Positions 1 to 7,237 of a stretch of DNA of 64,000 bases are shown here, one piece after another. The DNA comes from Myxococcus stipitatus (GTDB taxonomy: Bacteria > Myxococcota > Myxococcia > Myxococcales > Myxococcaceae): assembly GCF_021412625.1 (NCBI RefSeq), contig NZ_JAKCFI010000004.1:186001-250000 (forward strand). Direction: 5' to 3'. The stretch's first letter is position 1. Each line of letters starts with the position of its first letter. The position numbers and the translations under genes were made by a program. The notes under the pieces were generated by a model. The model searched no databases. It was not told where the DNA came from and saw only the letters and a program-made list of their open reading frames with translations.

Positions 1-256
1 CACGATGTGGGGGGCGGCGCTCATTGGCTTCATCGGCGTCACCGGGATGCGCGTCCTCGTGGGGGTGGCGATCGAGGGGCGATGGCCGAGGAGCCTCGGG
101 GAGGGCTTTCGCTACATCTTCCTCATGGGGGATATCCGGTCCCGCCGGATGCAGCTGTACGCAATCCTCTGGTTCTTCGGTTGTGCGGCGACGAGCATCC
201 TCTTCGTCCAGGTCATGATTCGGCTTTGGAAGGCGGGTTACGGGCGCTGGTCATGA
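1..256 (+). CDS. C-terminal part of an unidentified membrane protein (5' end probably outside the window)
   Basis: The reading frame is open from the window edge and ends at TGA 254-256. An ATG at position 5 could be an internal Met, because nothing upstream can be seen. The 83 visible residues hold two hydrophobic segments, roughly residues 2-24 and 50-75, separated by a short basic loop, so this is an integral inner-membrane protein or the last two helices of one. The protein ends with a short polar tail. I recognise no family motif. The next gene starts about 120 bases downstream on the same strand. Confidence 0.45.
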   Translation, partial: TMWGAALIGFIGVTGMRVLVGVAIEGRWPRSLGEGFRYIFLMGDIRSRRMQLYAILWFFGCAATSILFVQVMIRLWKAGYGRWS

Positions 257-379
257 GGGCGGTTGGACGCAGGCGAGCAGGGGACCTCCGACCTCCTCGC
301 CCCTCCAGCACTTGAAGGACGGCCTGTTGTCCTTTGCTGGAACCGTCACCACTGTGGCGGGCGTGGAGGTGCCTCGTCA

Positions 380-2029
380 GTGGGTCTCGAGGTGTCGGTT
401 CGTGGTGGCGTGTGGGCGCTGACGTGTCTGGGCTGGGGCGTGTGGCTCGCGGCGTGTAGCGCCGCGGTGCCCTGCGAGGCCGACTGTGAGGATTCCGACA
501 TCGCGTGCCTGTCGCGCTCGTGCGCCATGGGGCTCGACGTGGCGGCTCGTCCGGCGGTCGACTGCTCCACGTTCCCGGAGGGAGGCCGTTGTCTGGGGCC
601 TCGCGTCGTCGAGCGCTGCGAGGGCGGACAGCTGCTCTGGCGCGACTGTGACCAGGACGAGGTCTGTGTCGAGTCCGGTGGCGCTCGCTGCGAGACCGAC
701 GCCGCCTGTGTGGATGGCGCGGAGCGCTGCGCGGAGGCAGGGGCGCTCACCCGTTGCGAGGAGGGCCGCTGGCGCTCCGCCGTCTGCGACTCCACCTGCG
801 TGACGGTGGGGCATCGAGGGTGGTGTGGTGCCCCCGGGGCCACGCTCAGCGGGACGGCCCGGTACGCGCGCCGTGGGCCCGACGCTTCCTTCCGGGACTG
901 GGCGCCTGACGTGGAGCAGGTCGCGGCGCGCGGGTTCCTCGTCGCCTCGTATCGCGACGACGTGCTGCTCGACACGACCGTCACGGATGCGCGGGGGCGA
1001 TTCACCGTTCGCGTCGCGGACACGGTGGGGCCGGGTGACACCGTGGTGCTCTACGCGGCGGGACGCGGGGCTCGCGCAGACGTGGCCTATGCGGTCGCGG
1101 ATCCCGCGCTCGTTGGAGAACAGCGGCTCCCCGTCCAGCCCGGGGATTCGGCGCGCATCTGGAGTTGGGCCCGCTCGACGCGGGCGTTGATGTCGTCGCC
1201 GACCATCGACGTCGAGGAGTCGGAAGGGGCGGGCGCCGCGGCGGTGTTCGCGTCGCTGGAGGCCGCATGGCGCGGCGCACGCGAGCGGTATGGTTACGAG
1301 GGGCTTCCGGTGGTGGCGTGGCTGGGCTTCGGGACGACGTGGTCCTGTGGCGCGTGCTTCGCGCCGTGGACGGTGACGGCGGCGGGGCGGACGTGGCGGG
1401 CGCAGCTGTGGGTTCCGGGGAGCGATGACGCGGCCTGGTGGTCCGACGCCATGGTGCTGCACGAGCTGGGGCACTGGGTGATGGCGAGCCATGGGACGAG
1501 CCCGGGAGAGGGAGGGCCCCACTACCTCGGCGTGCCCACCTTCCCGGGACAGGCCTGGAGCGAGGGATGGGCCACGTGGTTCAGCTCCGACGCGCGTGGC
1601 AGCCCGCGCTATTTCGACCGACAGGATGGGACGATGTTCTGGCTGGACCTCGCGCGGCGGGAGCCCTCGTTCGGATGGTGGAGCCGGCCACGCCCCGAGG
1701 CGGGATTGCTCCAGCGCATCGAGGAGAACGAGGTCTCCGCCATCCTCTACCGGCTCGGGACGGCCACGCCCTCGCGACAGGTGCTGTACGAGGCGCTCGC
1801 CGCCCCGGAGATGAACCTGGCTCCCTGGCAACGCGGCTACCGCAAGCACACCTGGCGCATGGCGGGTGTGACACCCGTGGACGTGGTGGAGACGGATACG
1901 CCCGCTCCCTGTCTCGCGGACTTCCTGGATGCGTTGCGGTGCGGCGGGTTCCCGCGGTCCGTGGTGGAGGCCGCCGTGGAGCCCACCACCGCGTACCCGT
2001 ATCCGAGCCACGACCCGCTGTGCCGGTGA
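380..2029 (+). CDS. Cys-rich lipoprotein with a gluzincin-like zinc metalloprotease domain
   Basis: This is a 549-aa predicted lipoprotein. The GTG at 380 is chosen because GGAGG at 365-369 lies 10 bases upstream and the N terminus then reads as a lipoprotein signal ending in the lipobox LAAC; a TTG at 263 would put about 40 junk residues in front. A Cys-rich region (about residues 30-155) contains two similar segments with spaced Cys pairs. A beta-rich domain resembling carboxypeptidase regulatory/transthyretin folds follows (about 160-260). The catalytic part has HELGH with its first His near residue 361, and a downstream SEGWATW motif that would give the third zinc ligand as in gluzincins. 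I infer an extracytoplasmic, membrane-anchored protease. Substrate is unknown and no close named family is recognised. Confidence 0.75.
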   Translation: MGLEVSVRGGVWALTCLGWGVWLAACSAAVPCEADCEDSDIACLSRSCAMGLDVAARPAVDCSTFPEGGRCLGPRVVERCEGGQLLWRDCDQDEVCVESGGARCETDAACVDGAERCAEAGALTRCEEGRWRSAVCDSTCVTVGHRGWCGAPGATLSGTARYARRGPDASFRDWAPDVEQVAARGFLVASYRDDVLLDTTVTDARGRFTVRVADTVGPGDTVVLYAAGRGARADVAYAVADPALVGEQRLPVQPGDSARIWSWARSTRALMSSPTIDVEESEGAGAAAVFASLEAAWRGARERYGYEGLPVVAWLGFGTTWSCGACFAPWTVTAAGRTWRAQLWVPGSDDAAWWSDAMVLHELGHWVMASHGTSPGEGGPHYLGVPTFPGQAWSEGWATWFSSDARGSPRYFDRQDGTMFWLDLARREPSFGWWSRPRPEAGLLQRIEENEVSAILYRLGTATPSRQVLYEALAAPEMNLAPWQRGYRKHTWRMAGVTPVDVVETDTPAPCLADFLDALRCGGFPRSVVEAAVEPTTAYPYPSHDPLCR

Positions 2030-2106
2030 GCTGTTCATGACGACCTGGCTCGACCGGGAGGTCTCGAGAAGATGATGTGGACGTGGCTCCAGGAGGCGTC
2101 GCGGTG

Positions 2107-2994
2107 ATGCGGGCCGTCGACCTGATTGCGAAGCTGGCGCGCGGATGGAGGCCCCGTGGGGGACGCATGTGCCGCCGCCGCCTCGTGGGCACCGTGGTGT
2201 CGCTCACGTTGGCGGGAGTCCTCTCTGCGGGGCTGGCCCTGGGGGGAGATGGCTCACACGGGCGGATGCGCAAGCGGGTGGATGCGCGACCGCTGCCGCC
2301 TCCCGGAGACCTGGGCTCCATGTCCGCGCATTCCGGAGTACCTGTCCCGGTCTCGCGCGATGACGGATGGCGAGGGGCCTCCGATCGGAGCACCTCCACG
2401 CGCGTGCTTGGGACGGCCGAGCCCGCGAGGTTCGCGCGAGCGATGGACCACGGCGTCGTCGCCGGCGCCGCGAACCTCCACGTCTCGAGGAGAAGGGGCG
2501 CGCCCGAGGAGGAAGCCTCCGAGGACTCGCCGACGGACGGACAGCCGGGAGCGCCCGTGGATGCGCGGGGTCTCACCTCGCGGATTCCCGCGCCGATGCG
2601 CGTCGCGTGGCGTGCGGTGGAGCGCACGGGCGAGGGTGTCCTGCTCGTCGCGGAGGTGGAGCGCCGGTCGGGCTTTGGCGTTCCGGTGGCGGTGAGCATC
2701 CAACTCCCTGCGGGCGCGCGACTCCTCGAGGGTCAGACGGATTTCCTCGTGCCGGAGGGCCCGGGCGGTGACCTCCGCACGATGACTCTGAGGCTGGGCT
2801 TCTCGTCGGGAGAGGAACCGGTGGGAGACGTGGTGCTGGTCGCGCACGCGGAGGGTCCGGCGTTCGGAGTCCATGCGCGGGCGCGCCATGCATTCGCGGG
2901 CAGCGGCCACACTCCCGAGCCGCGCCCCACGCCCACGGGCCCACTCCTGCCCGCGGCGTTGTTCATCCGAGCCGCAGAGGGCTCGCCGCGATGA
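2107..2994 (+). CDS. Secreted or membrane-anchored protein of unknown function
   Basis: This is a 295-aa protein. The start at 2107 is supported by AGGAGG at 2091-2096, 10 bases upstream; a GTG at 2104 is an alternative and an in-frame ATG at 2077 has no ribosome site. After a basic N terminus there is one hydrophobic stretch (about residues 28-47) that could be a signal peptide or anchor. A long low-complexity middle part rich in Arg, Pro and Ala follows, then about 100 residues of alternating hydrophobic pattern that look like a beta-sandwich. No motif identifies a function. Its last codons and stop lie inside the first, degenerate copy of a tandem repeat that continues downstream, so the 3' end of this gene may have been shaped by that repeat. 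Confidence 0.6.
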   Translation: MRAVDLIAKLARGWRPRGGRMCRRRLVGTVVSLTLAGVLSAGLALGGDGSHGRMRKRVDARPLPPPGDLGSMSAHSGVPVPVSRDDGWRGASDRSTSTRVLGTAEPARFARAMDHGVVAGAANLHVSRRRGAPEEEASEDSPTDGQPGAPVDARGLTSRIPAPMRVAWRAVERTGEGVLLVAEVERRSGFGVPVAVSIQLPAGARLLEGQTDFLVPEGPGGDLRTMTLRLGFSSGEEPVGDVVLVAHAEGPAFGVHARARHAFAGSGHTPEPRPTPTGPLLPAALFIRAAEGSPR

Positions 2995-3184
2995 CGCTCG
3001 CGCTTCAGGGGCTGCTCGTCGTCCAGACGATGCGCCGCGATGCCGCTTCCGCCCTCAACCGGTTTCCGGGTCTGCTTGTCGTCATGCATGGCGCGGGCGA
3101 TGCGCCGCGATGACACTCCTCCTCTCAACCAGTTTCCGGGCCTGCTCGCCGTCATGCCTGGAGCGGACGCTGCGCCGCGATGCC
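2984..3184. repeat. Imperfect tandem repeat, unit 70 bp
   Basis: Two full units, 3031-3100 and 3101-3170, both begin tgcgccgcgatg and by hand count are about 80% identical. A third copy starts at 3171 and matches for only about 14 bases before diverging. A shortened copy starts at about 2984, inside the end of the upstream coding region, and lacks the middle of the unit. The most conserved blocks are the start of the unit, ctcaacc(a/g)gtttccggg and gtcatgc. The 309 bases between the two flanking genes (2995-3303) hold nothing else I can identify apart from the ribosome site of the next gene. Confidence 0.8.
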
Positions 3185-3303
3185 CCTCACGCTGTCGCGG
3201 GCGGTCATCCTCCGCCTCCACGGTGAGGCCGTGTCGAGTGGAGAACCCGGCGCGGATGTCCGGGCTGGGCTAGAGAGGGCTCCGTCATCGTCGAGGAGCC
3301 CCG

Positions 3304-4152
3304 GTGGAGACGGTTGCCCTGTTGCTGGTGTTGTCCTCCGCGTTCCTGCACGCGACATGGAACGCGATGCTCAAGCGCTACCCCAACCCCGAGGCGGGCG
3401 TGGTGGCGGTCATCACCGTGGCCATGGTGGGTGGCGCGCTCTGGGCGTTTGGCATGCACGGCGCGGCGTTCCCTTCCTGGAAGGGCCTGGGGTGGGCCGT
3501 CGTCGCGGGCGTGTGCGAGAGCGTCTACCTGGCGGCGCTCTCCCGCGCGCTCCACCGCGCGCCGCTGGGGCTCGTGTACACGGTGTCCCGGGGCGGAGCG
3601 ATGTTGCTGGTGTGGCCGGTGTCCGTGCTGGCGCTGGGGGAGGGCGTCTCGGTGTGGACCGTCACCGGGGCGGCGGTGCTCGGCGCGGGGCTGGTGGTGA
3701 TGCAGCTGACCCGTCCCGAGGGGCGCGTGGCCTCCGGCTTCGCCTGGGCCGCGCTGTCCGCCGTGGGCATCGCCGGCTATCACCTGAGCTACAAGGTGGC
3801 CCTGGCCCAGGGCGCGCAAGCACCGGCGCTCTTCACCGTGGGCATGCTCATCGCGCTGCCCGTCCTCGTCGTGGAGCGAGGCCGTCGATTCGGCTGGGCG
3901 CCCCTCGCGCGGGAGGCGTGGAGCCGTCCTGGCTCCGTCCTCGTCGCAGGCATCTTCTGCATGCTGTCCTTCGCGCTGATGCTGTCCGCGCTGGGCAACA
4001 GCGGCGCCGGTGTGGTGCTGACGCTGCGCAACACCTCCATCGCCTTCGCCCTGGTGCTCGCGGCTTTCCAGGGAGAGCGCATGGGACGGCGGCAGCTCGT
4101 CGGCGCCGGCTTCGTCTCCGTGGGAGCCGTCCTGCTGGGGCTGCCTGGCTGA
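3304..4152 (+). CDS. EamA/DMT-family transporter
   Basis: This 282-aa, almost entirely hydrophobic protein has two repeated halves of about five membrane helices each, the layout of drug/metabolite transporters of the EamA type. The N terminus contains a FLHATWNAMLKR segment, and the helix-ending GAxLVxxG patterns near residues 130 and 270 fit the family. The GTG start at 3304 follows AGGAG at 3294-3298. Family members export or import small metabolites such as amino acids or sugars; the substrate cannot be read from sequence. The gene stands alone and converges with the TPR gene that ends the next operon. Confidence 0.85.
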   Translation: METVALLLVLSSAFLHATWNAMLKRYPNPEAGVVAVITVAMVGGALWAFGMHGAAFPSWKGLGWAVVAGVCESVYLAALSRALHRAPLGLVYTVSRGGAMLLVWPVSVLALGEGVSVWTVTGAAVLGAGLVVMQLTRPEGRVASGFAWAALSAVGIAGYHLSYKVALAQGAQAPALFTVGMLIALPVLVVERGRRFGWAPLAREAWSRPGSVLVAGIFCMLSFALMLSALGNSGAGVVLTLRNTSIAFALVLAAFQGERMGRRQLVGAGFVSVGAVLLGLPG

Positions 4153-4164
4153 ACGCGCGGACAA

Positions 4165-4178
4165 CCCCGGAGGCGGGG
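4165..4178. terminator. Short hairpin between convergent genes
   Basis: CCCCG (4165-4169), loop GAGG and CGGGG (4174-4178) form a 5-bp GC stem in the 27 bases between two convergent stop codons. There is no T tract. It may serve as a weak bidirectional terminator. Confidence 0.3.
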
Positions 4179-4179
4179 A

Positions 4180-6102
4180 CTACGGCGCCTTGGCGGAGGC
4201 GCCCAGGCGCTTGAGCGAGGCCTTCGCGTCCTCGTGGTCCGGCTGGAGCTTCAGCGTCGTCTCGTACTCCTGCTTCGCCTCGTCCAGGCGCTTGGCCGAC
4301 TCGAGCAGCTGCCCCAGCGCGTTGTGCGGCTCACCGAAGTTCGGGTCCACCTGGATGGAGCCCCGGAACGACTTCTCCGCGTCCTTCGTGTTGCCCTGCT
4401 GGTACAGCGTGTGGCCCAGGTACAGCAGCGCCAGGGCGTTGCGAGGCTCCACCGCGAGCACGTCACCCAGGATCTTGCGCGCCTTGGGCAGGTCCCCGCC
4501 GCGCATGTAGATGAAGCCCAGCTCCGTCCGGGCCTCCACCTGCGCCGGGTCCTTCTCCACCACCGCCTCCAGCTCCGTCACCGCCAGGTCCGGCCGCCCT
4601 CTCCGCGAGTGGACGATGCCCAGCCGCGCCAGGGCCGCCGTGTCCGCCTCCTCGCCCTGCCTGGCCGCCAGCACCGTCTCCGCGTCCACGTAGGCGCCCA
4701 TGGCCAGCAACAGGTCCGCCAGGCCCAGCTTCGCCGCGCGGTTGGCGGGGTCCTCCTTGAGCAGCGCCTCGTAGAGGGGACGCGCCTTCGCGCCCACGCG
4801 CTTCTTCGCGTACGTGTCCGCCAGCGCCAGCCGGGTCTCCGGCGTGGGGGCCAGGGACACCGCCTCCTCGTACTGGGCGATGGCGCCTTCCAGGTCTCCC
4901 TTGGCCTTGAGCGCCTCGCCGTAACCGGCGCGCGCGGCGGCGTCCTTCGGGAACGCCTCCACCGCCGTCTTCAGCGTCGCCACGGCGTCGTCCGCCTTGC
5001 CCAGCGACAGGTAGGCGCGGGCGAGCCCCTGGTACGCCTCTGTCGTCTTGCGCCCATCCTCGGTGCTCTTCTCGATGGCCTTCTTGAAGGCCTCCACCGC
5101 CTGCTTCTTCTTGCCCTGCTCCAGGTACAGGTGGCCCAGCTGCGTGTACGGCCCGCTGGCGCGGCGCGGCTCCAGCACCAGCGCCTTCTCGAAGGACTTG
5201 GTGGCGCGGACATTGTCGCCCAGCTGGAAGTACGCCAGCCCCAGGTTGAAGTGCGCCTCCGCGTACTTCGGGTCCGCGGCGATGGCCTTGAGGAAGGCCT
5301 CCGTCGCCTTGCGCGGGTCGCCCTTCTCGTTGATGGCCACGCCCAGGTTGTTGTGCGCGCGAGCGTGCTTCGGGTCCGCGGCGATGGCGCGCTGGTACTC
5401 CGCGATGGCGCCGTCCAGGTCGTTCTCCCGCATCAGCAGGACGCCCAGGTTGTAGTGCGCCTCCACCTCGCCCAGCTTCTCGCGGGTGGCCTCGCGCAAC
5501 ACCTCCTTGGCCTCGCCGTTGAGCCCCTTCTCCGACAGCGCCTTGCCCAGGTTGATGCGCGCGACGTTGAGCTTGCCGTCGAGCTTCAGCGCCTCGCGGT
5601 ACGCCTCGATGGCGTCGTCCGTGCGGTTGGCGCGCTGGAGCGCCTCGCCCAGGTTGAAGCGCAGCTCCGCGTCCTGAGCCGACAGCTCCACGGCCACCGA
5701 GTACTGGCTGATGGCGACGTCCGTCTCCTCCAGGATGCGCGCCAGCAGGCCCCGCTCCGAGCGCAGCGACGCATCCTCCGGGAAGGCGGCGATGGACTGG
5801 TCCAGCATCGTCCGCGCCTTCTCCGCGTCACCCGAAAGCCGCAGCGCCCGGGCCAGCGCGAGGCGGGGCGGGACGAGGCCCGGCTCCACCTCCACCAGCT
5901 TCGTCAGCGGCTCCACCGCCTTCTTCGGCTTGTTCAGCGCGAGGAAGGCCGTGCCCAGGCGATAGAGCGCGTCCGCGTCGTCCGGAGACGCGCGCAGGCG
6001 GGCGGTCTCCACCGCCGCGGTGCGCTCGAGCGCCGCCGCGTCGGGCCCGGGGGCCTGGGTGGTGAGCAGCTGGAGCACCAGGACGGCGGCATTCGTCATC
6101 AT
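4180..6102 (-). CDS. Long TPR protein, last gene of the Glt/Nfs-like operon
   Basis: This is a 640-aa protein made almost wholly of tetratricopeptide repeats, roughly fifteen to seventeen units with the usual small-residue and Pro pattern (for example NLGVAINEKGDPRKATEAF). A short hydrophobic N terminus (about residues 3-15) could be a signal peptide, which would place it in the periplasm. There is no lipobox Cys. The start at 6102 is set by an ATGA overlap with the stop of the upstream gene (6099-6101); a second Met follows at once. Long TPR proteins are typical scaffold parts of the Myxococcus Glt and Nfs machines, so a periplasmic scaffold role is inferred from context. It could be a second GltE-like protein, but repeat proteins are hard to assign individually. 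Confidence 0.8.
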   Translation of the reverse strand: MMTNAAVLVLQLLTTQAPGPDAAALERTAAVETARLRASPDDADALYRLGTAFLALNKPKKAVEPLTKLVEVEPGLVPPRLALARALRLSGDAEKARTMLDQSIAAFPEDASLRSERGLLARILEETDVAISQYSVAVELSAQDAELRFNLGEALQRANRTDDAIEAYREALKLDGKLNVARINLGKALSEKGLNGEAKEVLREATREKLGEVEAHYNLGVLLMRENDLDGAIAEYQRAIAADPKHARAHNNLGVAINEKGDPRKATEAFLKAIAADPKYAEAHFNLGLAYFQLGDNVRATKSFEKALVLEPRRASGPYTQLGHLYLEQGKKKQAVEAFKKAIEKSTEDGRKTTEAYQGLARAYLSLGKADDAVATLKTAVEAFPKDAAARAGYGEALKAKGDLEGAIAQYEEAVSLAPTPETRLALADTYAKKRVGAKARPLYEALLKEDPANRAAKLGLADLLLAMGAYVDAETVLAARQGEEADTAALARLGIVHSRRGRPDLAVTELEAVVEKDPAQVEARTELGFIYMRGGDLPKARKILGDVLAVEPRNALALLYLGHTLYQQGNTKDAEKSFRGSIQVDPNFGEPHNALGQLLESAKRLDEAKQEYETTLKLQPDHEDAKASLKRLGASAKAP

Positions 6103-6737
6103 AGGTTCTCCACGTAGGGGCTGGCGCGCGCGTCGAACGTCTTCCTGGCGAGGGCGCTCTTCTTCGCCTCCCACGCCTCACGGGCCGCCTTCTCTTCCTT
6201 CTCGTCCTCGGCCAGGTCCGCCCGCTCCTCCTTCACCTCCGCCTCGCACTCGTTGACCTGCTCCTCGAAGTCCTTGGGGTCCAGCTTCTCGCTGCCCTCC
6301 ACCTTCGCCTTGCGCGCCGCCGTCAGCCGCGCCAGCTCGAACTTCGCGAAGGCGCAGCGCAGCGACAGCTCCGCCACGTCGCGCAGCCCCACCGACAGCC
6401 GCTGCCGGGCACGCAGGTAGTCCACGCGCGCCTCGGCCTCAGCGATGGCCAGCTTCGCCACGTCGCGCGACACCTCGTCCGTCGCCCGGTCCACCTCGTC
6501 CTCCGCCGCGTCCAGGCGGGAGCGGGCGCGGCGGATGTTGTCGCGGGCGCGGTCGATTTCGTTGTGGCTCTCGTCGACCTTGTCGACGGCGAGCGCCAGC
6601 TCGTTCTCCGCCTCCAGCAGCTCGATGCGCACTTCGAACGGGAGCTTCTTCTCCAGCGAACCCGGCACCTTCATGCCGTAGCGCGGGCCACAGCCGGCCA
6701 GGAGGGAGAAGAGCATGAACAGGACGAATCGCTTCAT
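6099..6737 (-). CDS. Coiled-coil lipoprotein of the Glt/Nfs-like operon
   Basis: This is a 212-aa protein with a clear lipoprotein signal (MKRFVLFMLFSLLAGC, lipobox LAGC). The mature part is highly charged with long Ala/Glu/Arg/Lys heptads from about residue 40 to 130 and again from 160 to 195, predicting extended helical coiled coils. The start at 6737 overlaps the upstream stop by ATGA, and its own stop overlaps the next start in the same way, so it is translationally coupled on both sides. The function is unknown. An envelope spacer or assembly role within the machine is inference from position and shape. Confidence 0.75.
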   Translation of the reverse strand: MKRFVLFMLFSLLAGCGPRYGMKVPGSLEKKLPFEVRIELLEAENELALAVDKVDESHNEIDRARDNIRRARSRLDAAEDEVDRATDEVSRDVAKLAIAEAEARVDYLRARQRLSVGLRDVAELSLRCAFAKFELARLTAARKAKVEGSEKLDPKDFEEQVNECEAEVKEERADLAEDEKEEKAAREAWEAKKSALARKTFDARASPYVENL

Positions 6738-7237
6738 GGAACGGTCGCCTCGAAGCTGCCGAAGATGGTGCGGCCGGAATAGATGTGGGTGCCGTTGGCG
6801 AAGGTGACGTGGAACTCGCCGTCGACCTTCTGGCCCTGCTGCAGGGGAAGCCGCTGGACGATGAGCTCGCCCACCTGCAGCGGCGGGAAGGTGCGCTCGG
6901 GTTCGTCCAGCACGGTGCGGCCGATGGCGCCGCGCTGCGCGCCGTTGGGCAGGACCTCCGCCAGGTCGATGGTCAACCCGCCGGTGTAGCCCTCCGGAAT
7001 CATGTCGCCCACCTGCGCGCTGACCTTCAACACCGTGTTCGCCCCCGCGCCCTGCGGGACGAGGAAGTTGATGGACAGCTCGCCCTCGGCGAGCAGCGCC
7101 TCGGCGCGCTGGTACTTCAGGTCCAGCAACGTCGACACGCTGCCCTCCAGCTGCCCGTCCTTCGCGCCACAGGCGCAGAGCACGGGCAGCACGGTGGCCG
7201 CGAGGAGCCGGAGGAGGGAGGAAGCGCGCGGGCTCAC
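6734..7237 (-). CDS. Small beta-rich lipoprotein of the Glt/Nfs-like operon
   Basis: This 167-aa protein starts at GTG 7237, whose GTGA overlaps the stop of the GltD-like gene. The N terminus is a lipoprotein signal ending in VLCAC. The mature part (about residues 30-165) has an alternating hydrophobic pattern with many Gly and Val residues and no long helix, suggesting a beta-sandwich. It contains GEFHVTFANGTHIYSGRTI near the C terminus. I do not recognise a family. Its place between a GltD-like and a coiled-coil protein suggests a membrane-attached part of the same envelope complex, comparable in kind to the lipoprotein GltK/CglC of M. xanthus, but I see no sequence reason to equate them. 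Confidence 0.72.
   Translation of the reverse strand: MSPRASSLLRLLAATVLPVLCACGAKDGQLEGSVSTLLDLKYQRAEALLAEGELSINFLVPQGAGANTVLKVSAQVGDMIPEGYTGGLTIDLAEVLPNGAQRGAIGRTVLDEPERTFPPLQVGELIVQRLPLQQGQKVDGEFHVTFANGTHIYSGRTIFGSFEATVP

Noticed and set aside
2984..3184. The 70-bp repeats as remnants of an insertion sequence
   Set aside because: No terminal inverted repeats, target duplication or transposase fragment was found.
4234..6117. A 627-codon plus-strand frame opposite the TPR gene
   Set aside because: Same shadow effect; low-complexity Arg/Leu/Val content and no ribosome site.
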